Below are positions 1-10,600 of a stretch of 64,000 bases of DNA, piece after piece. Position numbers and translations under genes: made by a program. Each line of letters starts with the position of its first letter. The stretch's first letter is position 1. The DNA is taken from contig JADJVL010000007.1 in NCBI GenBank assembly GCA_016710635.1, forward strand, positions 211,329-275,328. The letters run 5' to 3'. Below the pieces are notes generated by a model that worked only from the letters and a program-made list of their open reading frames with translations, was not told the DNA's origin and ran no database searches. This stretch comes from Holophagaceae bacterium (GTDB lineage: Bacteria; Acidobacteriota; Holophagae; Holophagales; Holophagaceae).

Positions 1-1295
1 AGCTCCAGGGCGGGCACGCCGTCCTTCTGGATCTTTTCGAGCTCGCGGGTGAGGGCGAGTTCCACCTCGTCGTGCTTCTTGTCCGCGGCGAGGGTGGCGC
101 CCAGGCTGAAGGTGCCGCCGTACTTGCGCGCGCCGGAAAAGGCGAAGGCGTTGGTGGCGACCTTCTGCTGGTTCACCAGCTCCTTGGTCAGGCGGCCGGT
201 GCGGCCGCTCAGGAGGTCCGCCAGGACCTCGAGGGCCGCGTCGTCCTTGTGGCCATCGGCCACGGTCTTGTAGGTGATGTTGACGCTCGGGGTGGTCTCG
301 GCCTCGGCGGAGACCCGCTGCTCGGCGAGCTGGGGCGGCTCGAGGGTGGTCATTTCCGGCACGCCGGCGGGGTTGGCCTTGAGGCGGCCGAAATAGCGCT
401 CCGCCAGGGCCTCGGCCTCCTTGGGATTGAAGTCGCCCACGAGCACCGCGACGAGGTTGTTGGGGGCGTAGTAGGTGGCGAAGAACTCGAAGGCCTGGGC
501 GCGGGTGATGTTGGCCACGTCGCTGGACCAGCCGATGGTCTGCCAGTTGTAGGGGCTGGCCTGCCAGACCATGGCGTTGATCTGCTCCTGGAAGCGGCCC
601 GTGGGCGTGCTTTCCGTGCGCAGGCGGCGTTCCTCGTAAACCACGTCCCGTTCCTTGTAGAACTCGCGGAACACCGGATCGATGAGGCGCGAGCTCTCCA
701 TCCAGGCCCACAGCTCCAGCTTGTTGGCGGGGATCGTGTTGATGTAGCAGGTGACGTCGGAATTGGTGAAAGCGTTGAGGCCCGTGGCGCCGTTCTCGGT
801 ATAGATCTTCGAGAACTCGTCCTTCACCAGCAGCTCCTGCTGCTCCTTCACCAGCTTCTCGAAGTCCTCCACCAGCTTCTGGTGCTTCTCGCTACGGTGC
901 TTCGGATCGTTCATGTCCTCGATGTCGCCCCGCAGCTGCTTCTTGCGCAGGATCGACTCCTCCTTGCGGATCTCATCGCGGACACGGTCCTGCAGGTCGT
1001 TCAGCTCCTTGTCCCTGGCGGGATTCTTCGTGCCGATGGTGGAGGTGCCCTTGAACATCATGTGCTCGAAGAGGTGGGCCACACCGGTCACGCCCACCCG
1101 CTCGTTGGCGCTGCCGAATTTGGTGATCCAGCCCGCGGCGATGGTGGGCTGGTCGTGGCGCTCCACCATCAGCAGGCGCATGCCGTTGGAAAGGGTCCTT
1201 TCGAGGACCGGCACGGTCTGGGCCGCGAGGGGGACGGCCCCTGACAGGGCGACGAGCGCGGCGGCAAGGCCGTAGCGGCTCCGGAAACTGGGCAT
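1..1295 (-). CDS. M16 family zinc metallopeptidase (C-terminus cut by window edge)
   Basis: Reading leftwards from an ATG at 1295 gives an open frame that runs off the window after about 431 residues. It opens with a signal-peptide-like stretch (basic start, hydrophobic core, then LAAQ). The inverted zinc motif HLFEH (H74, E77, H78) is followed further on by NAFTNSD and ERDVVYEERR, the usual pattern for M16 (insulinase/processing-peptidase-like) proteins. A charged, coiled-coil-like insertion of about 60 residues sits between the zinc motif and the NAFT segment. GGAGG lies just before the ATG. By family it should be a periplasmic or outer-membrane-associated protease of short peptides; the substrate is unknown. 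It is divergent from cysC. Family call is sure; whether it is a one- or two-domain M16 protein cannot be told. Confidence 0.9.
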   Translation of the reverse strand, partial: MPSFRSRYGLAAALVALSGAVPLAAQTVPVLERTLSNGMRLLMVERHDQPTIAAGWITKFGSANERVGVTGVAHLFEHMMFKGTSTIGTKNPARDKELNDLQDRVRDEIRKEESILRKKQLRGDIEDMNDPKHRSEKHQKLVEDFEKLVKEQQELLVKDEFSKIYTENGATGLNAFTNSDVTCYINTIPANKLELWAWMESSRLIDPVFREFYKERDVVYEERRLRTESTPTGRFQEQINAMVWQASPYNWQTIGWSSDVANITRAQAFEFFATYYAPNNLVAVLVGDFNPKEAEALAERYFGRLKANPAGVPEMTTLEPPQLAEQRVSAEAETTPSVNITYKTVADGHKDDAALEVLADLLSGRTGRLTKELVNQQKVATNAFAFSGARKYGGTFSLGATLAADKKHDEVELALTRELEKIQKDGVPALE

Positions 1296-1319
1296 GGTGC
1301 CTCCAGATGGGAAAGCCCC

Positions 1320-1325
1320 AGCCTA
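1320..1325 (-). promoter_or_regulatory. Possible -10 element for the M16 peptidase gene
   Basis: On the minus strand this hexamer reads TAGGCT, about 25 nt upstream of the ATG at 1295, leaving room for a short leader with the GGAGG ribosome-binding site. No good -35 match is visible. Assignment is by similarity to the TA-N3-T hexamers seen elsewhere in the window. Confidence 0.3.
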
Positions 1326-1371
1326 CCAGGAAGGCCTCGGATTACGAGGCTTGACCTCGATGACCACACGC

Positions 1372-1377
1372 TAGAGT
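1372..1377 (+). promoter_or_regulatory. Putative leaderless -10 element of cysC
   Basis: TAGAGT lies exactly 6 nt before the ATG at 1384, and no Shine-Dalgarno sequence fits in between. A TTGACC at 1351-1356 could be a -35 element but with a short 15-nt spacer. The same 6-nt spacing recurs at cysD, clpS, the SpoIID gene and pcrA, which suggests transcripts starting at or near the start codon. Confidence 0.45.
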
Positions 1378-1383
1378 GGATCG

Positions 1384-2103
1384 ATGTACTCCGAGACCCA
1401 TGCCCGATCCCTGCTGAAGGCCCTGAGCTGGCGCATCGCCGGCAGTCTCACGACCTCGGCCATCGCCTTCGTCTTCCTGCGGCGCTGGGACCTTGCCCTG
1501 GCCGCCGGGGGCCTGGATTTCCTCGTGAAGGTGGTGATCTATTACCTCCACGAACGGGTCTGGGACCGCCTCGCCTTCGGCAAGCGCCAGCTCCGGCCCT
1601 CCGTGCTGTGGTTCACGGGCCTGTCCGGCGCCGGCAAGACCACCTTGGCCCAGGCGGTGGTGGCCGAACTGGGCCGGCGCGCCATCCGGGCCGAGCATCT
1701 GGATGGCGACACCATCCGCGACCTCTTCCCTAACACGGGCTTCACGCCGGAGGAGCGGGAGGCGCATGTGCGGCGGGTGGGCTACCTGGCGAGCCGCCTG
1801 GAGCGCAACGGCCTCTTCGTCGTGGTCTCCCTGATATCGCCGAGCCGCTCCGCCCGGGACTTCGCCCGGGGGCTCTGCGGCAGCTTCGTCGAGATCCACC
1901 TCGCGACGCCCCTGGAGGAATGCGAGCGCCGGGACACGAAGGGCCTCTACCGCAAGGCCCGCCAGGGCGAGCTCGCCAACTTCACCGGCATCAGCGCCCC
2001 CTACGAGGCCCCGGAGCATCCGGAACTGGTTCTGGACACCACCAGCCTCTCCGTTGAGGACGCGACCCGGACGGTCCTGGATCACCTGAGGAAACGGGCC
2101 TGA
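1384..2103 (+). CDS. cysC: DUF2061 membrane domain fused to adenylylsulfate (APS) kinase
   Basis: 239 residues. The C-terminal half is an APS kinase, making PAPS from APS and ATP: Walker A GLSGAGKTT at residues 79-87, HLDGDTIR, an RRVG segment and the SLISPSR segment that carries the family's phosphoryl-acceptor serine. Residues about 6-66 match DUF2061, a small two-helix membrane domain recognisable by the SLLKALSWRIAGS start and the KVVIYYLHERVW end. The fusion would tether the kinase to the inner membrane. cysD follows after 20 nt and cysN directly after that, so the three genes form a sulfate-activation module leading into the lipid-synthase genes. Kinase call is very secure; the effect of the membrane domain is inferred. 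Confidence 0.93.
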   Translation: MYSETHARSLLKALSWRIAGSLTTSAIAFVFLRRWDLALAAGGLDFLVKVVIYYLHERVWDRLAFGKRQLRPSVLWFTGLSGAGKTTLAQAVVAELGRRAIRAEHLDGDTIRDLFPNTGFTPEEREAHVRRVGYLASRLERNGLFVVVSLISPSRSARDFARGLCGSFVEIHLATPLEECERRDTKGLYRKARQGELANFTGISAPYEAPEHPELVLDTTSLSVEDATRTVLDHLRKRA

Positions 2104-2111
2104 TCCCTGGG

Positions 2112-2117
2112 TAGACT
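2112..2117 (+). promoter_or_regulatory. Putative leaderless -10 element of cysD
   Basis: TAGACT sits exactly 6 nt before the cysD ATG at 2124, in the short cysC-cysD gap. No ribosome-binding site precedes the ATG. It could provide an internal start for cysDN and the genes beyond. Confidence 0.4.
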
Positions 2118-2123
2118 CGATGG

Positions 2124-2957
2124 ATGCATCATCTGGACCAGCTTGAGAACCGCAGCATCCACATCCTGCGGGAGGCCTACAGCTCCTTCCGGAAGCTGGG
2201 GATGCTCTGGTCCATCGGCAAGGACAGCACCGTCATGCTTTGGCTGGCCCGGAAGGCCTTTTTCGGACACGTTCCCTTCCCGCTGATCCACGTGGACACC
2301 ACCTTCAAGATTCCCGAAATGATCGCCTACCGGGACCGCCTCGTCCGGGAGTGGGGGCTGCGCCTCATCGTCGGCACCAACCACGCGGCCCTCGCCGCCG
2401 GGGACACCTTCCCTTCCGGGAAGGTCGACCGCATCACCTGCTGCCGCCTGCTCAAGACCGAGGCCATGAAGACCGCCCTCGCCGGCGGCCCCGGCGAGGA
2501 GCCCTTCACGGGCATCATCGCGGGCATCCGCGCCGACGAGGAAGGCAGCCGCTCCAAGGAGCGCACCTTCTCCCCCCGCACCCGGGAGAGCGACTGGGAC
2601 GTGGACGACCAGCCGCCGGAATTCTGGAACCAGTACAAGACCGACTTCGCCCCGGGCACCCACGTGCGCATCCATCCGCTCCTGGACTGGACCGAACTGG
2701 ACATCTGGGAATACATCGGCCGGGAAGGGATTCCCACGGTCTCCCTCTACTACGACCAGGGCGATGGGCGCCGGTACCGCTCCCTCGGCTGCCACCCCTG
2801 CACCACGCCCATCGAGTCCACCGCGAAGAACGTGCAGGAGATCATCGCCGAACTCAGCACCGGCAAGCTCAGCGGCATCGCGGAGCGCTCGGGCCGGGCT
2901 CAGGACAAGGACGACGCCGGCGGGCTGGAGACCCTGCGGCGGGATGGGTACATGTGA
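2124..2957 (+). CDS. cysD: Sulfate adenylyltransferase subunit 2
   Basis: 277 residues, close to the usual length. CysD is the ATP pyrophosphatase-type catalytic subunit of heterodimeric ATP sulfurylase and forms adenylylsulfate from sulfate and ATP together with the GTPase CysN. Diagnostic stretches are LWSIGKDSTVMLWLARKAF (PP-loop), PLIHVDTTFKIPEM, GIRADEEGSRSKER, LDWTELDIWEYI and the C-terminal RSLGCHPCTTPIES. The stop codon overlaps the cysN ATG by one base (TGATG), so translation is coupled. No cysH or other assimilatory reductase gene is adjacent, so the local context points to PAPS use rather than cysteine synthesis, though that part is inference. Confidence 0.96.
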   Translation: MHHLDQLENRSIHILREAYSSFRKLGMLWSIGKDSTVMLWLARKAFFGHVPFPLIHVDTTFKIPEMIAYRDRLVREWGLRLIVGTNHAALAAGDTFPSGKVDRITCCRLLKTEAMKTALAGGPGEEPFTGIIAGIRADEEGSRSKERTFSPRTRESDWDVDDQPPEFWNQYKTDFAPGTHVRIHPLLDWTELDIWEYIGREGIPTVSLYYDQGDGRRYRSLGCHPCTTPIESTAKNVQEIIAELSTGKLSGIAERSGRAQDKDDAGGLETLRRDGYM

Positions 2958-4648
2958 TGGAGATCGCCTTCGTCGGACACGTGGACCACGGCAAGAGCAC
3001 CATCGTCGGCCGACTGCTGGCGGACACCGGCTCCCTGCCCCAGGGGAAGCTGGACCAGATCCGCGCCTTCTGCGAAGCCAATGCCCGCCCCTTCGAGTAC
3101 GCCTTCCTCCTGGACGCGCTGCGGAACGAGCGGGCCCAGGGCATCACCATCGACGTGGCCCGGGTCTTCTTCAAGAGCGGCGGCCGGGCCTACACGATCC
3201 ACGACACCCCCGGCCACGCCGAGTTCCTGAAAAACATGGTGAGCGGCGCCGCCCGCGCCGACGCGGCCCTGCTGGTCCTCGACGGCCACGAGGGCGTGCA
3301 GGAGAACTCCCGGCGCCACGCCTACCTGCTTTCCATGCTGGGCATCCGGCAGGTGGCGGTGCTGGTGAACAAGATGGACCTCCTCGATCGGGACCAGGGG
3401 GCTTTCGACGCCCTCGTCGATAGCTTCGGCCGGCACCTGGCGCGCTTCGAGCTGGTGCCCTCCCACTGGATCCCGGTGGTCGGCCGCACCGGCGAGAACC
3501 TCGCCGCGCGCTCCGGGGAGATGGCCTGGTACCACGGGCCGACCCTGCTGGAAGCCCTCGCCGGCTTCGAGGCCGCGCGGCCCCTGGAAGAGCTGCCCTT
3601 TCGCCTGCCGGTGCAGGACGTCTACAAATTCACCGCCAACGGCGACACCCGCCGCATCGTTGCGGGCACCGTGGAAAGCGGTCGCGCGGAGCCCGGGGAC
3701 GAACTGGTCTTCCACCCGTCCGGCAAGCGCAGCCGCATCCGCAGCCTGGAAGCCTTTCCCGGGCCGGGGCCGGCCATCGTCTCGGCGGGCATGGCCTGCG
3801 GCTTCACCCTCGAGGAGCCGGTCTACCTGGCCCGGGGCGAAGTGGCCGCCAAGGCCGGCGAACCGGGGCCCGTCTGCGCGAACCGCTTCCGCGCGAGCCT
3901 CTTCTGGCTGGGGAAGCGGCCCCTCCACAGCGGGCGGGACTACCTCCTGAAGCTCGGCACGGCCCGGGTGCGGGCCCGCCTGGAACGGATCGTCCGCGTC
4001 CTCGACGCCTCGTCCCTGGAACCCCGGGAGACCCCCGAAGCCGTCGCGCGCCACGAGGTCGGGGAGGTGGTCCTGCGCCTCGCCCGGCCCATCGCCTTCG
4101 ACCCCGGCCAGCTCCCGCCGGCGATGAGCCGCTTCGTCCTGGTGGACGATTTCGAGATCTCCGGCGGTGGCCTTCTGCTCGAGGGCCTCGCCGAAGGCGT
4201 GGCCAGCGGCCGGGCGGCGCGCTTCAACCAGCGGCCCCTCGTCATCCTCTTGGCCCAGGAAGGGAAGGGCGGCGCCCATGACCACGGCCTCGACCTCGCC
4301 CTCAGCGACGCGGGCCGGGCGGTGTATCCCCTGCCTGCGCTGATGGCGCCCTTCCACAAGGAACGCCTGACGCGGATGGCGGAACAGGCGCGGCTCCTCC
4401 TGGACGCGGGCCTGCTGGTCCTGCTCCCGGTATCGGAACCGCGGTGGACGGATCTGGACGCGCTGAAGGGCATGCTGCCGGAAGGCCGCCTCAAGGTCGT
4501 GTGGATTGGAGATGGCCCGGCCCCCGCCGGCCTTCACGCCGATCTGGCCGTGGATCCCCGGGAGGACCGGACCCTGTCCCGTGCCATCCTCCGATGGACC
4601 GGAGTGGACGCCGCGGAGGCCGTCAGCCCGCTGGAGACGGGACATTGA
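2957..4648 (+). CDS. cysN: Sulfate adenylyltransferase subunit 1 with degenerate CysC-like tail
   Basis: 563 residues. The GTPase of ATP sulfurylase: G1 GHVDHGKST, G3 DTPGH and G4 NKMD are all intact, followed by EF-Tu-like beta-barrel domains ending near residue 420. Stand-alone CysN is about 475 residues, whereas CysNC fusions carry an APS kinase after the barrel. Here residues about 421-563 have the layout of that kinase (RFNQRPLVILLA start, DAGLLVLLPVSEP near the middle) but lack the P-loop, having QEGKGGAHDH in its place, and lack the LDGD motif. It therefore looks like a dead kinase domain, with the working kinase supplied by the separate cysC. The start is fixed by the TGATG overlap with cysD. 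Confidence 0.94.
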   Translation: MEIAFVGHVDHGKSTIVGRLLADTGSLPQGKLDQIRAFCEANARPFEYAFLLDALRNERAQGITIDVARVFFKSGGRAYTIHDTPGHAEFLKNMVSGAARADAALLVLDGHEGVQENSRRHAYLLSMLGIRQVAVLVNKMDLLDRDQGAFDALVDSFGRHLARFELVPSHWIPVVGRTGENLAARSGEMAWYHGPTLLEALAGFEAARPLEELPFRLPVQDVYKFTANGDTRRIVAGTVESGRAEPGDELVFHPSGKRSRIRSLEAFPGPGPAIVSAGMACGFTLEEPVYLARGEVAAKAGEPGPVCANRFRASLFWLGKRPLHSGRDYLLKLGTARVRARLERIVRVLDASSLEPRETPEAVARHEVGEVVLRLARPIAFDPGQLPPAMSRFVLVDDFEISGGGLLLEGLAEGVASGRAARFNQRPLVILLAQEGKGGAHDHGLDLALSDAGRAVYPLPALMAPFHKERLTRMAEQARLLLDAGLLVLLPVSEPRWTDLDALKGMLPEGRLKVVWIGDGPAPAGLHADLAVDPREDRTLSRAILRWTGVDAAEAVSPLETGH

Positions 4649-4674
4649 GCCATGGCGATGAGGACTACCCTTCC

Positions 4675-7600
4675 ATGGATACGGAGCGTGGCATGCAGCA
4701 GGCATTGAACCGGGTCATCGCCATCAGCCCGTTCCAGGTTCCCGACGCCGGGCTGGTGGCCGCCGCCTTCCGCGCCGGAGCCCTGGGCGTGCTGGATCTG
4801 GGCCGGGAGCCCGGCCCCGCCGCCGCCGCACTGGCGCGGCTGGCGGCCCATCCGGAGGGCAGCCTCGGCGTCCGGGTGCCCGCCGGCTGTCCCCTTGGTC
4901 CCGCGGACCTGCCGCCCAGCATCGGCACGGTGGTGCTCGAGGCGGGCCAGCTCCTGGCACCCTGGCGCGGCCGGCGGGTCCTGGTCCAGGTGACGACCGT
5001 GGAACAGGCCCGGGAAGCCGCCGCCGCGGGCGCCGCGGGCCTCATCGCCAAGGGCTCGGAAAGCGGCGGGCGCGTGGGCGACCTCACCTCCTTCGTGCTG
5101 CTCCAGACCTTGCTCCCCCAGACGACGCTGCCGGTCTGGGCGCAGGGCGGCATCGGCCTGCACACCGCCGCGGCCTGTGTCGCAGGGGGCGCCGCGGGGG
5201 TCGTGCTCGACGCCCAGCTGGCCCTCGCCCGGGAATCCGCCCTGCCCAAGGAGATCAAGACCGCCGTGGCCGCCATGGATGGCAGCGAGACCGTGCTGGC
5301 GGGGGGGACCCACCGGGTCTATGCCCGGCCCGACCTGCCCCTCGAAGCCCTCGCGTCGGGGGACCTCGATGCGCGCCTCGGCGCCGGGGACCTGCACCGG
5401 GACCTGCTGCCGGCGGGCCAGGACGCCGCCTTCGCCAGGCCCCTGGCGGAGCGCTTCCGCACCGTCGGCGGCATCGTGCGGGGGGTGAGGGAGGCCATCG
5501 CCACGCAGATCGCCGCCGCCCGCGGCCAGAACCTGCTTTCCGAGCAGGGGCCCCTGGCCCGGGAGCTGAACCTGCGTTTCCCCATCTTCCAGGGGCCCAT
5601 GACCCGGGTCAGCGACCGCGCCGCCTTCGCCGAAGCCGTGGCGGAGGCCGGCGGCCTGCCCTTCCTGGCCCTCGCCTTGATGCGGGGCCCTGAAGTGGAA
5701 GCGCTCCTCGAGGAGACCGCCCGCACCCTGGCGGGGAAGACCTGGGGCGTCGGCATCCTGGGCTTCGTGCCCCAGGAACTCCGGGAGGAGCAGCTCGAGG
5801 CCGTCATGCGCATCAAGCCGCCGGTGGCCATCATCGCCGGGGGCCGGCCCGCCCAGGCACGACCCCTGGAGGACCTCGGCATCGCGACCTTCCTGCACGT
5901 GCCCTCCCCGGGCCTGCTGGACCTTTTCCTCAAGCAGGGCGCCCGCCGCTTCGTGTTCGAAGGCTCCGAGTGCGGTGGCCACGTCGGCCCGCGGACCAGC
6001 TTCGCCCTCTGGGAGGCGCAGATCGAGCGCCTGCTGCGGCACCCGGCGCCCCGGGAGCTGAGCGTGATCTTCGCCGGGGGCATCCACGACGCCCGCTCGG
6101 CGGCGATGGTGGCCGCCATGGCCGCGCCCCTTGCGGAGCGCGGCGTCAAGGTGGGCGTCCTCATGGGCACCGCCTACCTCTTCACCCGCGAGGCCGTGGC
6201 CTGCGGCGCCATCCAGCCCTTCTTCCAGGAGGCGGCCCTGGCCTGCGAAGGCACCGTCCTGCTGGAGACCGCGCCGGGCCACGCCACCCGCTGCGCGGAC
6301 ACGGACTTCGTGAAGCTCTTCCACGCCGAGCGCCAGCGGATGCGCGATGCCGGCCTGGCGCCCCAGGAGGTCTGGGCGGGACTCGAGGAGCTGAACCTGG
6401 GACGGCTGCGCCTCGCCGCCAAGGGCCTGAAGCGCGAAGGCGCGCAGCTCGTGGGCGTTGACGCCGCGACCCAGGCCCGGGAGGGCATGGTGATGCTGGG
6501 CCAGGTCGCGGCCCTGCGGCATGGCGTCGGCGGCATCGCGGACCTGCACCGGGAGGTGGGCGCGGGTTCCGCGGCCTTCCTGGCGGCCCTGGAAGGCATC
6601 GAACCGCCCGCCGCGAAGGGGGCTCCCGCGGACGTGGCCATCGTCGGTATGGCGGCCATCCTCCCGGGCGCCTCGGACCTGGAGGCCTTCTGGTCCAACA
6701 TCGTCGGCGGCGTGAACAGCATCCGCGAAGTCCCGGCGGAGCGCTGGAATGTGGAAGCCTTCTTCGATCCCGCCTCCACCAGCGGCACCATGACGCCTTC
6801 CAAGTGGGGCGGCTTCCTGGACCCTGTGGCCTTCGATCCCCTCACCTACGGTATTCCGCCCCTTTCCCTCGCCGCCATCGAGCCCGTGCAGCTGTTGGCC
6901 CTGGAAGCCAGCCGCCGCGCCCTCGGCGACGCGGGCTACCTGGACCGGGACTTCGACCGGGAGAACACCTCGGTGATCTTCGGCGCCGAGGCGGGCACGG
7001 ATCTCGCCGGCGCCTATGGGTTCCGCGCCCTCTGGCGGCAGTACGCCGGGGCGCTGCCCGAAGCCCTGGACGCGGTGCTGCCGCGGATGACGGAGGATTC
7101 CTTCCCGGGGATCCTGGCCAACGTCATCGCGGGCCGCATCGCCAACCGCCTGGACCTGGGCGGCGTGAACTACACCGTGGACGCCGCCTGCGCCTCCTCC
7201 CTGGCCGCCGTGGACCTGGCGTGCAAGGAGCTGACCACCGGCACCAGCGAGATGGTGATCTGCGGCGGCGCCGACCTCCACAACAGCATCGTGGACTTCC
7301 TGGCCTTCGCCTCCGTCCACGCCCTCTCGCCCACGGGCCAGTGCCGCACCTTCGACGCGACCGCCGACGGCATCGCCCTCGGGGAGGGCGTCGCCGCGGT
7401 GGTGCTTAAGCGGCTGGCGGACGCGGAGCGGGATGGCGACCGCATCTACGCCGTCATCAAGGGCGTCGGGGGCGGCAGCGATGGCAAGAGCCTCGGCCTC
7501 ACCGCGCCCCGGGCCGAAGGCCAGGCGCGCACCCTGGCCCGGGCCTACGGGAAGGCCGGCGTCCGGCCCGTGGACGTGGCGCTCGTCGAGGCCCATGGCA

Positions 7601-10600
7601 CCGGCACCGTGGTGGGGGACCGCACGGAACTGGAGACCCTGAACCTCTTCTTCGGCAGCGCCGGCGCCGGGACCGCGACCATCACCCTCGGCTCGGTGAA
7701 ATCCCAGATCGGGCACACCAAGTGCACCGCGGGGCTGGCGGGCCTCATCAAGACGGCACTCAGCCTCCACCGCCGGGTCCTGCCGCCCACCTGCAACATC
7801 ACCCAGCCCAATCCGGGCTGGACGCCGGCTTCCCCCTTCACCCTCAACTCGGAGCCAAGGCCCTGGCTGGGCCGCGGCCGGCGGGCCGGCATCAGCGCCT
7901 TCGGCTTCGGGGGCACGAACTTCCACGTGGTGCTCGCGGAACACGAGGCGCCGCCCCCGGCCTCGGGCCTGCCGGACTGGCCCGCGGAGCTCTTCCTGTT
8001 CCGTGGCGCGGACGCCGCCACGGCCCTGGCGCGAATCGAGGCCCTGGCCGGGGCCCTGGACCGCGAGCCGCCCCACGCCTTCAAGGACCTGGCCCTCGCC
8101 ATGGCCGAAGGGACGGACTCCGTCCAGATCGCCGTAGTCGCCCGCGACCGGGCGGACCTCCGCGCCAAGCTGGACCTGGCCCGGGAGCTGAAGGCCCATC
8201 CCTCCGGCGTCTTCGTCGCCAAGGCTGAAGCCCTCGGGGCCAAGCCTGAAGCCCTCGGGGCCAGGCCGAAAGTGGCCTTCCTCTTCCCGGGCCAGGGCTC
8301 CCAGCGCGTGGGCATGCTGCGGGACCTCTTCCTCGCCTTTCCGCGCCTGCAGCGCCACCTCGAAGCGGGCGCCCCCTGGGCCCGCCTCATGTTCCCGCCA
8401 ACACCCTGGCTGCCCGGGGAGCGGGAAGCCCAGGAGCAGGCCCTGAAGGACACCCGCGCCGCCCAGCCGGCCCTGGGGATCGCCGGCCTCGCGGTGGCGG
8501 ACCTGCTGGCCCAGCTCGGCCTCCGCCCCGACCTCCTCGCCGGGCACAGCTACGGCGAACTCGTGGCCCTCTGCGTCGCCGGGGTGCTTCCAGAGGCGGA
8601 CCTGCCCGCGCTTTCCGAGCTGCGGGGCCGCCGGATCCTTGAAGCCTGCGGGCCCTCCGGCGAGGCCGGCACCATGGCGGCGGTGGCCGCCGGCGCCGGG
8701 GCCATCGCGCCCCACCTGGTCGGCCTACAGGGGGTCGTCACCGCCAACGAGAACGCGCCGGACCAGTCCGTGATCTCCGGTCCGGCGGAGGGCGTCGCCG
8801 CCGCCGTGGCCCGGCTGAACGCCGCGGGCATCGGCACGCGGCCCATCGCCGTGGCCTGCGCCTTCCACAGCCCGCTGGTGGCGCCGGCCTGCGCCGCGTT
8901 CCGGTCCGACCTGGACGCGGTGGGGATTTCCGCTCCCCAGGCCACCGTCTACTCGAACACCACCGCCGCGCCCTATCCCCACGCAGCGGAAGCCGTGCGC
9001 GCGCGCCTCGCGGAGCACATCGGCAAGCCCGTGCGCTTCGTGGCGCAGATCGAGGCGATGTACGCCGACGGGGCCCGCATCTTCGTTGAGGCCGGCCCAG
9101 GCCGGGTGCTCACCGGACTCGTGGGCCGCATCCTGGGGGACCGGCCCCACCTCGCCGTGGCCTGTGACCGGGGCGAGGACAACGGCCTGCTGGCCCTGCT
9201 CCTGGCCCTGGGCCAACTGGCGGTGCACGGCCAGGTCCTCGACCTGGAAGCCCTGTTCCGTGGCCGTGGCGCCCTTGCCGCGGACCTCGTGGCGCCGGCG
9301 CGACAGACCCCTTCGGCCAGCGCCTGGTGGGTGAATGGACAGCGGTCCTGGCCCATGCACGGCGAACTGCCGGCCAATGCTTTGCGCCCCATCCTCGGGC
9401 CCGTGGTCCGGGGTTTCGGCGCCGCGGCCACGGCGCCCGAAGGCGGCCCGCGGCAGGCGGTGGTGCTCGAGTACCTCCGCAGCGCCCGGGAGATGGTCGA
9501 GGCCCAGCGCCGGGTGATGATGCAGTACCTGGGCGGGGACGATCGCGCCGCGGCCCTCGCGCCCATCGAAGGCGTCCTGGTCCAGCCCTCCATCCCAATC
9601 TCCGCACCGGTCTCTGCCCCGCAGGCCGCCCTCGCCGCACCGGCCCCGCCCGGGCGGGGCCAGGACGACATCGAGGCCCTGCTCCTCGCCATCGTGTCGG
9701 AACGCACGGGCTACCCGTTAGAGATGCTGGACCTGGATCTGGATCTCGAAGCGGACCTCAGCATCGATTCCATCAAGCGCGTGGAGATCCTCGGCGCCAT
9801 CGCCGAGCGCATGGGCACCTCCGGCGCCGCCATGGAGGAGCTGCCGGAAGACCTCGTGGCGGTGAAGACGCTGCGGGCCATCATCGCGGCCCTCAAGACC
9901 TTCGCCGGCGAAAGCGGCGCCGCCCAGGCCAGCCTTGCCGCCGCGGTCCCCGCGGCCCTTGCGCCAGCGGCAACGGACGCGGCACCTCCGCGCCCACCGG
10001 CGCCGGTGGGACGCTTCGTCATCCGCATGGAGCCGGGGGGCGAGGCGAAGGGCGGGCCCTGGCCCCTCGACCAGGGCCGCGTCGGCGTCTTCGGCGCCGC
10101 CGTGGAGCTGGGTCCTCTGCTTCTGGATGGCCTCGAAACCGCCGGCAGCCACGGCGTCGCGGCGGCCCCGGACGCGGCTCCGCCCGCCGGGCTCGACGCC
10201 CTGTTGGACCTCTCACCCCTGCGGGACGACTGGGCGCCCGGCGATGTCCCCGCCCTCTTCGAACGGGTCCGCGGCGCCCTGGTGGGCGGCGCGAAGGTCA
10301 TCCTCGTGGCCGGTCCCGCCGCGGAGCTGGGCGCGGCGGCCCACGGGGCGCCGCGGCTGAACGGCCACCTCGTCCCGCCCGCCGCCGGCGTCGCCGGGAT
10401 GGTCAAGTGCCTGCGCAAGGAATGGCCGGACCGGCAGGTCCGCCTGGCGAACTTCCAGGAGGGCCTGGACGGCCCCGGGCTGGCCGGGCGCATCCTGGAC
10501 GAGCTGCGGACTTCCGGCGGCTCCGGCGAAGTGCGCTACAGCCCCGAAGGCATCCGCCTCACCCAGCGGGTCGTGCCAATCGCCCTCGCCCGGGATCCAG

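Noticed and set aside
72..1244. A 390-residue plus-strand open frame opposite the M16 peptidase
   Set aside because: Low-complexity Leu/Gly/His composition and no motif; the minus strand encodes HLFEH and other M16 features.
4534..8715. A 1393-residue open frame on the minus strand opposite the large synthase
   Set aside because: Mirror of high-GC codon usage: rich in Gly, Ala, Arg, His and Gln, with no recognisable domain, while the plus strand has clear KS and AT active sites.
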